In this document: in pieces, positions 16,777 through 25,986 of the stretch | How positions within the stretch are numbered: the stretch's first letter is position 1 | Layout: each line of letters opens with the position of its first letter | Assembly: GCF_003946645.1 (NCBI RefSeq) | Contig: NZ_RHOU01000016.1 | Span: 1 to 47,732 of the forward strand | Origin: Lapidilactobacillus wuchangensis | GTDB taxonomy: Bacteria; Bacillota; Bacilli; Lactobacillales; Lactobacillaceae | DNA: 47,732 nt | Direction: 5' to 3' | Program-made: the position numbers and the translations under genes | The notes under the pieces: generated by a model | What the model was told of the DNA's origin: nothing | The model's database searches: none | What the model saw: only the letters and a program-made list of their open reading frames with translations

Positions 16777-17460
16777 ATGTATCGTTACTTTATTCAGCCA
16801 CAATTCAATAAATTTACGAATTCCGTTTTTGGTTATGAAATGTTGATTCGTAAGTGGCAAGATGGTCGCTGGCAATTGCCGAAAGACTTTGCCTCAATTC
16901 CCATTGAAATTCAAACTGAATTACTCAAGCGGGCCGCAATTGAGCTTTCCTTGAAAGTCGAATCTGTTTCATTTAATTTAAACCGGACTCAATTCGTTAA
17001 CGAACACATTAACGAGGCTTTGATTGCCGCGCAAAAGCAGATTTATCCGATTGTTTTAACAGTTGAAGTGACTGAGGAGCCTGACGATCACGTCGACACT
17101 GAACAGCTCCGGCAACAAATCGAAATCTACAATCAACATGGCATTGAAATCAGTCTTGATGATGTCGCGACCGGAGTTAACACCCTGGAACACATTAAGC
17201 CGCTATTAACTGACGTCACCGAAATCAAACTAGCGATGCAGAACTTCCGCGAAGAAAAACGCGACGCTGAAATCGAAGACCAATTGCGAATTTGGACCCA
17301 AGTAGCCGACCAATATCAGTTGCGCTTAATCCTCGAGGGTGTTGAAAATGATGCCGAAGACCAACTAGCCGACCGTTTCGATATTTCCATTCGCCAAGGT
17401 TATTACTATGGCAAGCCCCATTTGTTTAAGTTAAAGGGCGACGAGGCAAGCATTAACTAA
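16777..17460 (+). CDS. solo EAL-domain protein, partly degenerate
   Basis: The roughly 227-residue protein is a single EAL domain with no sensor, GGDEF or membrane part. I chose ATG 16777 because GGGGAGG precedes it; the 20 codons upstream in frame have no site. Signature motifs are modified: EAL is EML (Glu21), the NxN motif is present (FNLNRTQF), the metal glutamate is kept in VEVTEEP, DDFGTG is DDVATG, the conserved KxD is KLA, so its aspartate is lost, EGVE is kept (LILEGVEN), and QGYYYGKP ends the barrel. Loss of the KxD aspartate makes c-di-GMP hydrolysis doubtful; nucleotide binding or protein regulation is an alternative. Confidence 0.8.
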   Translation: MYRYFIQPQFNKFTNSVFGYEMLIRKWQDGRWQLPKDFASIPIEIQTELLKRAAIELSLKVESVSFNLNRTQFVNEHINEALIAAQKQIYPIVLTVEVTEEPDDHVDTEQLRQQIEIYNQHGIEISLDDVATGVNTLEHIKPLLTDVTEIKLAMQNFREEKRDAEIEDQLRIWTQVADQYQLRLILEGVENDAEDQLADRFDISIRQGYYYGKPHLFKLKGDEASIN

Positions 17461-17497
17461 TTAACAATTTTGATCAGCAAGTTATTTTGATATCGAC

Positions 17498-17553
17498 AAA
17501 AAAACAGTTTCGCCACATTAACGTAATAGTTAGTGTGGCGAAACTGTTTTTGT
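17498..17553 (+). terminator. strong intrinsic terminator after the EAL gene
   Basis: Seventeen perfectly paired bases (AAAACAGTTTCGCCACA with its complement) plus TAAC/TTA inner pairing. A-runs and T-runs on the two sides allow use in both directions, including by the leftward surface-protein gene. Confidence 0.9.
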
Positions 17554-17572
17554 TCAGAATATGGTCGCAGTC

Positions 17573-17615
17573 TAAACAGAATGGCGTCTGGAGTTGATTT
17601 AGCTCACCTTATTCT
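17573..17615 (+). repeat. deletion derivative of the hairpin repeat family
   Basis: Left-edge sequence (AACAGAATGGCGTCTGGAGTT) runs directly into right-flank sequence (GATTTAGCTCACCTTATT), without any of the hairpins. It looks like a collapsed unit. Confidence 0.45.
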
Positions 17616-17680
17616 GGGCAGTAAGCAAGTCAGTAGTTGTGGCGTACAGATAATATGCAACTGATGTCACAGTCGCCATG

Positions 17681-20600
17681 CTATTTAGCAGCTTCTTTAC
17701 GGAAGATAAAGGGAATGCCTAAAACAAGTAGGATAAACAGGCCACAAATATTCAGCCATGGTTGTGATTGTTCACTAGCTTGAGGCAAGCGTCCTGATTG
17801 TTGCTTGTTTTCCGGGTGCATGGTAGGTATTGGAGATGATGCGAGCGAAACCTGATTACTTGAACCAGATTGGTGTGTGACCACATGAGTCGGATTGTTG
17901 ACTGGTATCTTAGTGCCACCTTGGTCCGGCTTCTGTGGCTGATTTGTTTGTAACTGGTTATTGAATACTAAATCAATTTGCGGTTGTGCCGCGGTAATTT
18001 GAAAGGTTAATGGCTTGTTGTTTAATTGATACCGTGAATTAACAACTAACTGCTGTAAAACATAGTCGCCTAATGCAAGCTGACCTAATTGTAACTGTCC
18101 TTGAGCATCAGTTATTAAATCGTTAGCCACTAAGTCAGTTTGCCCTGCCACAACGCGACTTAGCTGGAAGCGGCTATTGGCTAGCGGTAACTTTGTTAAT
18201 TGATCCTGATTAACTAAAGTAAAGGACCCTTTAATCGCCAAATCGGCTACCTTAATTGGCACCACTTGACTTGTGGCCGTGATAGCCAATGTTGTCGGCG
18301 CAGCTAAGTGATACCCTGCCGGCGCTTTGGTTTCAGTCACGGTATAATGACCTGCTGGCAAGCCATACGCATAAGTTTGACCACTTTGATCAGTTTGCAA
18401 GCCGCTAGCAACCACTTTGCCGGTAGCATCACTAATATCAAAAACGGCACCTGCCAATGCTTGGCCAGTTTCTTGATCGACTTTTTGAATCAAGACTGAA
18501 CGTTGCGGTAAATTAGCAATCGTTAACTGGCTAGCGCTGGTTTGTTGCCGTTCAATTGTAAATTGATTGGTCTGTTTCTGGGTCGCGATATCCGGTAATA
18601 CATAACCAGTTGGTGCTGCCAGTTCTTTCAAGTAATAACGACCAGGTTTTAAATTACTAATCGATAATTTTCCCTGTTGGTTAGTTTCATATAACGTATC
18701 TGAATTCAATTGTTGATCAGAGTCAGCATCAAATAATTGAAACTTCACGTCAGCTAATGGTTGTTTCGTTTGACCATCGATCTTCGTCACTTGCACGGCC
18801 GAAGTTGGGTAATTAACACTCACCTTTGCAGCAACGGAACTAGCAAAAGTCAGACCACCATTAAAAGTCGTTTGAAAATCATTCAAAGCTTGCGCCTGAT
18901 CAGGAATTGTCAGGTCATTAGGGATTGTCGCAGGATAATCAAAATTGATTTCATCCCCCGCCGCAACTTGATGTCCTGCTTTTAACACCAGCTTGATCAT
19001 ACGGACTTGACTATAATCAGTTGGTGTTTTCGTCCAAGCAGCATGCTGATAATTGGCCGCCGTTGTTGTGGGTGTCGTAGTCGCGTAATAAATATCGAAA
19101 TCATTCGTGTAATCGTGTTGACTGGCGCTAGTCACCGCCGTACTGATTTTAACTGGCCCAGTCAGCCGAACATTAAACTGCGAGCCATTATGATCATTTA
19201 CCGTTGGCAAGACGTTAACTAGTCCAATATTATTTGCAGTGGCAATATCATTATTAATCAAGTTAAACCGATAAGTTAACTGATCCCCAACATCACCAGC
19301 TTGGCCTAAATCAGAAACGAATTTTTGACTACTCTGATTTTTGACTAAGGCAGTGCTTAATAAACCACTAGGTGCCGAGTAAGTTAATCCAGTAATTGAA
19401 TTTGAGGCGTTATGATGAGGCACATCACTATCAGGTGCTAAGCCATAAGGATCCTCCTGACCAAAGACCATCACTGATTGACCAAAGTCAGGATCGGTCA
19501 CATCATAAGTACCGGAATTGTTTTTGAACACTAAATAACCAATGACGGGATCAATCTTTCCTGAATGTAATGCCGATGTGGACGTGACTGGCAAACTAAA
19601 CTTTTGTTGGCCATAACCAGTCAATAATTGGGGATCAGTTACCCGACCATAAACCGCCGTGACGCCCATATTCTTATAATTATGGATCACCTGCAGGTTC
19701 GACATGCCTACCACTGTATCAGCTTTACTTTCATCAAACACCAAGCCATTCGGCAAGATATAATACATCTCGGCATTTTCCAGAGTCATTGGTTTAGCAA
19801 CGTCACTATACGAAAAGTTAATCCCTAAATTTAGCGTATTTCCATTATATAATTGCGTGGACGGTGTTACCTGAGTACTATTACTCGATACATAAATTCG
19901 CGGTGGTGCCGTTTTCGTTAAGGTCAATTGCACATCGTTATTGCCGGAATTCAAATCATCATAGGGCTTGCCCCAATACATCCAACCATCTTCGGTGTAA
20001 AAGCGACCCAAAGTTTCTTTATTTTCCTGACGATAATCAGTCAATTCTGAATTGGTAAAATGACTGACCGCCGCTAATCCTGTCGTTGAAGAGTTGACAG
20101 CCACTGGTTGATCATAGACTAATTCCAAGGTCCCATATTTGGCAGTTACGGATGGATCGACCGTATAAGGTGTGGTGCCCAAATTAGTCGTTAGCTTGTC
20201 GCGAGTTAGGCCGTGCACACCATACAAAGTATTCTGCTTCATTGCTTCAGTTAAGGGCCCAACTTGCTGAATAGAAACACCGTGAATTCGATCCGATGAC
20301 CAATTCATCGTTGCTCGATTCACCAAGACACTGGGGTCAGCATCGCTATCACCAAGATTAGCTACATAAGTCAACCGTGAGTTAATCGGGGTTTGGTCAG
20401 AAACATCATTAACATTGGCTTGGCGCACTTGCTGCCCCTTTACAGTCATTGCTGAAGTGAATCGCTCCCGCGGTACCCAACGATTAAAGGTAATCTGCAT
20501 TGATGGCGCATACCCAGTAGTCGTCGGCTGGGTGCCATGAGTGATCGTATTATTAAAAGTAAAGGCACGTCGATTAGTAGAAATATCAGCCCCTGATCGT

Positions 20601-21556
20601 ACATATAACGGTAATTTGTTGACATTATCCGTAATATCCGTGGTTGCCGAAACTGTGATTGAAGCTTGGTTTGTCGTGGCATTATATTGCCAATTCGTCG
20701 TCTTACTCGTATCAAATTCAATATCAGTTGGCAACGTAACGACAAACTTAATATCATTGGTTTCATTGAAAAGGGTTTGATCGTAAAGATAAACATAGAA
20801 GCTTCTTTTTTGAATCGTTTTTGCAGTGTAGTAGCTGCCATAAGGATTGACGATATCAGTCACTTCATGATTAGCATAGGATAAAACCTGCATCCCCGCA
20901 GATAAACCAATAATTCGTGGCCGTGGATTAATCGTAATATTCTGACTATTCGTACTCAAGACCTGATTGTTCGCATCATAAATGGTCTGCGTAATCGGAA
21001 TGGGATTATCCGTTTTATATGGTCCCGTGAAGACCACCGAATATGGCAAAGAAATCTGTTTGCCCGCCACTAAGGTTGCTAAATGGTATTCAATATAATA
21101 ATTTGTTTCATCTTCAGTAATTGCTGCTAATTTTAACGTATCAGCACTAGTGGTCAGCTGATCCAGCGTTGGTTTAGCGAAACTTGTTTTTGGTAAAGCT
21201 ATCTTCACCAAGCCGTCACTAAACGCCGGAACCACGGTGTCACTATTCATTCGGACATAAGCCCGTAAATTCATGGTGACTGGTCTAATATACTGAATCG
21301 GCATATCTAAGTGTTGTTGAGCGGGATTCTCGAAAATAATCTGCCCATCAATATTACTAGACTGACTTGCATTAGCTGATGGCGTTGCTTGAATTCCTGG
21401 AGTTGTGGCCGTTGCCTGTGAATTAGCGTCGCTTGCTGTCACCGTTGCTGAGGTCACAGCGCCATTTGTTTGAGCGTGCACCACACTCATTGGCGTGATT
21501 ACTAATGGTGCCAAGATTAGTAAAGTCATTAACCAGCTCTTAATTTGTTTACGCAT
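17681..21556 (-). CDS. large wall-anchored surface protein with CnaB-like repeats (LPQAS)
   Basis: About 1291 residues. ATG 21556 has AGGAGGAG just upstream; the 38 codons upstream in frame lack one. A signal peptide (MRKQIKSWLMTLLILAPLV, cleavage near VHAQT) is followed by a Ser/Thr/Ala linker and a long adhesin region of beta-rich sequence to about residue 960. Three CnaB/SpaA-like domains follow. The first two have the lysine near the start (VTKIDG, IQKVDQ) and glutamate near the end (LKELAAP, VTETKAP) that form isopeptide bonds. The third has LQQLVV and lacks the glutamate. The end is LPQAS, a hydrophobic segment and RKEAAK, a sorting signal with Ala in place of the usual Thr. Likely adhesin; ligand unknown. 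Confidence 0.85.
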   Translation of the reverse strand: MRKQIKSWLMTLLILAPLVITPMSVVHAQTNGAVTSATVTASDANSQATATTPGIQATPSANASQSSNIDGQIIFENPAQQHLDMPIQYIRPVTMNLRAYVRMNSDTVVPAFSDGLVKIALPKTSFAKPTLDQLTTSADTLKLAAITEDETNYYIEYHLATLVAGKQISLPYSVVFTGPYKTDNPIPITQTIYDANNQVLSTNSQNITINPRPRIIGLSAGMQVLSYANHEVTDIVNPYGSYYTAKTIQKRSFYVYLYDQTLFNETNDIKFVVTLPTDIEFDTSKTTNWQYNATTNQASITVSATTDITDNVNKLPLYVRSGADISTNRRAFTFNNTITHGTQPTTTGYAPSMQITFNRWVPRERFTSAMTVKGQQVRQANVNDVSDQTPINSRLTYVANLGDSDADPSVLVNRATMNWSSDRIHGVSIQQVGPLTEAMKQNTLYGVHGLTRDKLTTNLGTTPYTVDPSVTAKYGTLELVYDQPVAVNSSTTGLAAVSHFTNSELTDYRQENKETLGRFYTEDGWMYWGKPYDDLNSGNNDVQLTLTKTAPPRIYVSSNSTQVTPSTQLYNGNTLNLGINFSYSDVAKPMTLENAEMYYILPNGLVFDESKADTVVGMSNLQVIHNYKNMGVTAVYGRVTDPQLLTGYGQQKFSLPVTSTSALHSGKIDPVIGYLVFKNNSGTYDVTDPDFGQSVMVFGQEDPYGLAPDSDVPHHNASNSITGLTYSAPSGLLSTALVKNQSSQKFVSDLGQAGDVGDQLTYRFNLINNDIATANNIGLVNVLPTVNDHNGSQFNVRLTGPVKISTAVTSASQHDYTNDFDIYYATTTPTTTAANYQHAAWTKTPTDYSQVRMIKLVLKAGHQVAAGDEINFDYPATIPNDLTIPDQAQALNDFQTTFNGGLTFASSVAAKVSVNYPTSAVQVTKIDGQTKQPLADVKFQLFDADSDQQLNSDTLYETNQQGKLSISNLKPGRYYLKELAAPTGYVLPDIATQKQTNQFTIERQQTSASQLTIANLPQRSVLIQKVDQETGQALAGAVFDISDATGKVVASGLQTDQSGQTYAYGLPAGHYTVTETKAPAGYHLAAPTTLAITATSQVVPIKVADLAIKGSFTLVNQDQLTKLPLANSRFQLSRVVAGQTDLVANDLITDAQGQLQLGQLALGDYVLQQLVVNSRYQLNNKPLTFQITAAQPQIDLVFNNQLQTNQPQKPDQGGTKIPVNNPTHVVTHQSGSSNQVSLASSPIPTMHPENKQQSGRLPQASEQSQPWLNICGLFILLVLGIPFIFRKEAAK

Positions 21557-21716
21557 CGAAACTCCTCCTGTGAATTTATACCCTAATAAATCTTTGCTTT
21601 GATTGCACTGCAACCATCGCAATCCAACGATCATTATTTCCCAACCCAGAAAACAATTGACCTTAAGCAATGATTAAAATTATCTATTCTTCATAAATAA
21701 GTATAAGCGTTATTGT

Positions 21717-21750
21717 AAAAAAAAGTAATCACTATGCAAAAGTGATTACT
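21717..21750 (-). terminator. intrinsic terminator between the two surface-protein genes
   Basis: On the minus strand AGTAATCACT and AGTGATTACT form a perfect ten-base stem followed by eight T. It ends the upstream paralogue, so the two genes are probably transcribed separately. Confidence 0.85.
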
Positions 21751-21770
21751 CTTTTAAATAAATACTATTA

Positions 21771-24700
21771 TTAATCAGTCAGCCGCCGAAAAACTATCGG
21801 TGTTCCTAAAAGTAACAATAACATCAAGCCAATTACACGAACGCGTAAATCGGTTTGCTCGTTTGCCTGAGGTAATTTATTAAACGATTGCCGTTGACGT
21901 TTAGCCTGCTCGCGACTCGCTTTAATAATGCTTGCCTGATTGCTGACCGCACCCTGACCATGATTGTCAGATTGGTTGCTAGGCTGATTAGGAACATTAG
22001 GCTGTTGCGGCTGATCTGGCGCTACTAGTACACGGGCGTTTTGTACTTGTATATCAGCTTGGGTCTTAGTCGCCGTAATTGCAAAATCAAAATTATTTTT
22101 GTTCAATTGATACATCGTAGGAACCGTCATTTGCTTGAGCCGATATTGCCCAATCAATAATGATTTCTGACTAAATTGACCTTGTTGATCAGTCGTTAAA
22201 TCACTAGCCACTAATATTTCTCGACCAGCTTGTAGTTGGTACAAGTTAAAATGGCTCCCAACGATTGGCTGACCAGTTTGCTGAGCAGAATCCGTTAACT
22301 GAACCATCCCACTAATTGGCCGATCAGTGACATCAGCGGTAATGAGCTCACTATTGGCGGCAATAGTCACCGTTTGGTCAGCGGCTAATTGATAACCCGT
22401 CGGTGCAACTGTTTCTTTAATCGTATAAGTTCCTGGAACCAGACTATAGGCATAGGCTTGACCTTGATCATCGGTCACTAAATCCTTCTGAACTTTTTGG
22501 CCATCAGCAGCAACGACTTGGAAATGTGCCTGAGCCAATGGTTGCTTGGTTAGTTCGTCGGTCTTTTGAATCAAAAGGGATTTTTGAGGAATATTCGTGA
22601 TTGTCAGTTGTGTCGGTGCCGCTTGATTATGCTGAATAACAAACTGATTAGCCTGCTTTTCAGTTGCGGTATTAGGCGTAACATAACCTGTCGGCACCGT
22701 TGTTTCGCGAAGATAATAATGGCCGGGCTTTAAACCACTAATTGACAACTTGCCCTCATTATTTGTTGCGTAAACAGTATCCGTATTAAGTTGCTGATCG
22801 GTCTGATAATCGAATAGCTTAAATTGAACTTTTGCCAAAGGTTGGCCAGTATCGCCGGCAATTTTAGTCACCTCAACACCGGACGTCTTGTAATTAATAC
22901 TTGCCGCCGACGCAATCGCGTTACCGAAATTATTGCCATTGTCGAAAGTCATTTGAAAGCTATTGTAAATCTTGGACTGATCCGGAATTGAACTATCATT
23001 AGGAATCTGTGCTGTGTAGTCTAAATTAATTTCGTCAGAAGCACTTAAAACTAAACCAGGTTTCAGCACTGCTTTGACCATCCGCACTTTTGAATAATCG
23101 GAAACGCTTTTCGACCAAGTAGCGGTTTGATAATCTTGCTTGATTGTTGTGGATTGGTCAGTTGAGTAATAAATATCGAAATCATCCGAATAGTCATGCG
23201 TAATCCCAGCTGCCGACGTAATGGTGGCTGGGCCTGTCATTCTTACACTGAACTGCGAACCGTTTTCACCCTTAGTTGGTAGCACATTGATGATCCCGAC
23301 CTTAGTAGAATCAGCGGTATTGTTGCTGATCAAGTCAAACCGATATGATAGTTGATCACCAATATCACCAGCATTACCTAAATCAGGCACATATTCTTGG
23401 CTATCCTGATTCTTAACTAGGGCAATACTCGTTAAAGCATCTGGTGCTGTATAAGCCAAATCGTTATCAGCTTCGCGTAAAGCATTATTCGGCCGATCAC
23501 TATCCGTTGCTAAACCATATGGGTCGGCTGAAGCTGCAGTATAGACAGCTTGATCCATATTTGGTAACGTCTGGTCGAAAGTACCATCATTGTTTTTAAA
23601 AATCAGATAGTTCTCAATGAGAATATTTTTACTAGTTCTTAAGGAAGATGTTGCCGTAATCGGTAAACTAAAATTCTTATAGCCATAAGTTTCAGTGCCA
23701 TTTAGCTGCATCAGTGGATCAGCAACTTTACCGACGACTGCTGTCTTCCCTGTATTTTTAAAGTTAGGGATTACTTTAATGTCGGTCATTCCCACAGCCT
23801 GATCAGTCGCAGTTTCATGATAGGCCAATCCCAAGGGCAACAAATAATAAACATAAGCATTTTGCAGCTTGATTGGTTGGGTCAAGCCTTCATATTCGTA
23901 TTGGAATTTAGCGTTAACGGTATTGCCACTTTTCAATAATGTCGTTGGCAGTAATTCGCCGCGCCGAGTATTGATCGTGGGAATATGCTTCGTTAAATTA
24001 ATATTCCCGCGCGAATTTGAATGGCTATTGGAACTACTATAATAGGCCGTGCCACTCAGACCGTAATATTGGCCATATTGGTCATTTTTGAGACAACGTT
24101 GTAATTCTGTTGATTGAAAATACTGATAGATGTTGATGCCAGTATCAGGCGACGTCATCAAGACTGGGTCGTCGAATTGAATATACAGCGATGAAAAATC
24201 AGCCGTTTTTGCTGGATCGATCACCGTCACATTATTGCTGATGTTTTTAGCAACCACAACTTTGGTCCCATCTGCTTGCAGACCATAAACGGTGTTGTGG
24301 GTTAAAGCGACGTCCGTCGGTCCAGCTAGTGATAAGCCGTAACCCTTAAAGTTAGTCGTATTCCAATCAAATTGGGCCGAACTTACCTTAACTGTTTTCG
24401 AGGCGCTATCACTGTCACGTTCATTAGCCAAGAACTGCAAGGTTGAATAAATCAATGTCTTATCATCAACCTGCTTCACATCAGCAGACTGTTCACCACT
24501 GCGATAAAATTTTGAAGTCATTTTTGCTTGTTCATACCAAGGCTGTTCTTGCCGGACCACCATTTCGGTGTCCCGATCTCCTGGCAAAATTGTCCCGTTA
24601 CTATATTCAATGGAATATTTAAAATCAAATTTATGGTTACTCCCACTCACTGTAGTCTGGGTTCCTTGGGGAATAATCAGGGGCAGGTGTAGCCGCGTGT

Positions 24701-25595
24701 TATTAATCGATAAATCACTATCCGGCGCAAACACCAATGTTGCTTTGCGAGTTGACTCATCATAGGTCCAATCACTATTCTTCGCACTGGCAGCATCAAA
24801 GTTAAGGCCAGTTGGTACGTCCACAGTCACAGTGATTGGTGTTAAATCATTATAATTGCGCTGATTGTCAGATAACCAAATAAAGAAAGGATAGTCTGCT
24901 TTAAGCCGTCCAGCAGAAACTTGCGTCGAGGAAATGTCTTGATAAACCTTAACAGCTAAAGTAAAACTTCGCTGAACGGTGTTGATTGAAATTGGTGCAC
25001 TGACCCGATTTAATTCCACGCCATTCTTGTCAGTAATCGTTTGGACAAGATTCACTTTCAGTCCAGCTGTGTAAGGCCCCGTGAAATGAGTCGTGTACGG
25101 AATATTAATCGTGGCTGCCTGTTGCGCATCCATTGTTTTTAAATGATAAATTATTTGATAGTTAGTCGCGTCAGCATCACTAATTTCAACGTGATCAATA
25201 TATTGACTTTGATTCGTCAAATCATTGGTCTGCGGCGCCACAAAATGGTCCTTCGGCAGCAACACCGTGATTGTCCCACCGCTTAATTTAGCAGCTTGAC
25301 TGCCAGCATTAGCATTAACAAAAGTACTTAAATTGATCGTATAGTTCTGGTCCGACCTTAATGGGTCCAGATTTTTCTGAGCTTCATTGGCAAATTGAAT
25401 TTGTCCAGTTGGATTGTCGCTATCAGCAGTGCTCGCTGCTTCAGTGTTGCCCACATTACTTGGCGCCGTGCTAGCTGCCGCGGAAGCTTGACTTCCTGCA
25501 GTGCTAGTTTGCGCATTAACCACACTTAATGGTGCTACCGCCACCTGCAACAAAACCAGCAGTGTCATCAAGATACTTTTGATCCTGATTTTCAT
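21771..25595 (-). CDS. large wall-anchored surface protein, paralogue (LPQAN)
   Basis: The 1274-residue protein is homologous along its length to the next gene on the same strand. It has a signal peptide (MKIRIKSILMTLLVLLQVAV, cleavage near VNAQT), an adhesin region, and the shared block around GSQFSVRMTGPATITSA and DDFDIYYSTD. Three CnaB-like repeats and LPQAN plus a membrane segment ending RRLTD complete it. CnaB 1 (VTKIAG to LRETTVP) and CnaB 2 (IQKTDE to IKETVAP) keep the isopeptide lysine and glutamate. CnaB 3 (LTDSAQ, LKQMTVP) lacks both. GGGAGG precedes the ATG. The N-terminal thirds differ most, consistent with different ligands. Confidence 0.85.
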   Translation of the reverse strand: MKIRIKSILMTLLVLLQVAVAPLSVVNAQTSTAGSQASAAASTAPSNVGNTEAASTADSDNPTGQIQFANEAQKNLDPLRSDQNYTINLSTFVNANAGSQAAKLSGGTITVLLPKDHFVAPQTNDLTNQSQYIDHVEISDADATNYQIIYHLKTMDAQQAATINIPYTTHFTGPYTAGLKVNLVQTITDKNGVELNRVSAPISINTVQRSFTLAVKVYQDISSTQVSAGRLKADYPFFIWLSDNQRNYNDLTPITVTVDVPTGLNFDAASAKNSDWTYDESTRKATLVFAPDSDLSINNTRLHLPLIIPQGTQTTVSGSNHKFDFKYSIEYSNGTILPGDRDTEMVVRQEQPWYEQAKMTSKFYRSGEQSADVKQVDDKTLIYSTLQFLANERDSDSASKTVKVSSAQFDWNTTNFKGYGLSLAGPTDVALTHNTVYGLQADGTKVVVAKNISNNVTVIDPAKTADFSSLYIQFDDPVLMTSPDTGINIYQYFQSTELQRCLKNDQYGQYYGLSGTAYYSSSNSHSNSRGNINLTKHIPTINTRRGELLPTTLLKSGNTVNAKFQYEYEGLTQPIKLQNAYVYYLLPLGLAYHETATDQAVGMTDIKVIPNFKNTGKTAVVGKVADPLMQLNGTETYGYKNFSLPITATSSLRTSKNILIENYLIFKNNDGTFDQTLPNMDQAVYTAASADPYGLATDSDRPNNALREADNDLAYTAPDALTSIALVKNQDSQEYVPDLGNAGDIGDQLSYRFDLISNNTADSTKVGIINVLPTKGENGSQFSVRMTGPATITSAAGITHDYSDDFDIYYSTDQSTTIKQDYQTATWSKSVSDYSKVRMVKAVLKPGLVLSASDEINLDYTAQIPNDSSIPDQSKIYNSFQMTFDNGNNFGNAIASAASINYKTSGVEVTKIAGDTGQPLAKVQFKLFDYQTDQQLNTDTVYATNNEGKLSISGLKPGHYYLRETTVPTGYVTPNTATEKQANQFVIQHNQAAPTQLTITNIPQKSLLIQKTDELTKQPLAQAHFQVVAADGQKVQKDLVTDDQGQAYAYSLVPGTYTIKETVAPTGYQLAADQTVTIAANSELITADVTDRPISGMVQLTDSAQQTGQPIVGSHFNLYQLQAGREILVASDLTTDQQGQFSQKSLLIGQYRLKQMTVPTMYQLNKNNFDFAITATKTQADIQVQNARVLVAPDQPQQPNVPNQPSNQSDNHGQGAVSNQASIIKASREQAKRQRQSFNKLPQANEQTDLRVRVIGLMLLLLLGTPIVFRRLTD

Positions 25596-25800
25596 TTTAA
25601 TTCCTCCCTGAATAGAACATTTCCTAACTCAAGCTAAATAAAACTTGCTTTTACCCAATTTTCCGACATTGCCCTTGTCGAAAATTCATTAATTTAATTA
25701 TAACGCACAAAAATATTTTCGTTATAATTAAGTAAGCATATTATTCTTTACTGTTTATCCAATTAAATACATAACCTAGTTTTAAAACCTCTCTGTAGCA

Positions 25801-25843
25801 AAAAAAGAACCGCGACAATTTAAAATTGTTGCGGTTCTTTTTT
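25801..25843. terminator. bidirectional intrinsic terminator
   Basis: AAAAAAGAACCGC-GACAATTT pairs with AAATTGT-TGCGGTTCTTTTTT. It can end leftward transcription from anmK. The gap 25596-25986 otherwise holds the surface-protein promoter region and a degenerate repeat copy. Confidence 0.88.
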
Positions 25844-25861
25844 AAATAAGCTGATAGCAGA

Positions 25862-25982
25862 GCTCCCGGAATGGCGCCCATGATTATCGGCTGATCATTT
25901 TTTTATTTACATAGCAATAAGCTCATATCAACGCCGGCCGTGTTCCACGACAAGCAGCCTGGAACAGAGTCAGCCGCTATTC
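25862..25982 (-). repeat. degenerate partial copy of the hairpin repeat family
   Basis: The reverse complement matches the left half of a forward unit: AACGGAATAGCGGCTGACTCTG, CAGGCTGCTTGTCGTGGAAC, CGGCCGGCGTTGAT, then half of P2 (GAGCTTATTGCTATG). The right half is replaced by unrelated AT-rich sequence. It stops just outside the 3' end of anmK. Confidence 0.6.
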
Positions 25983-25986
25983 CGTT

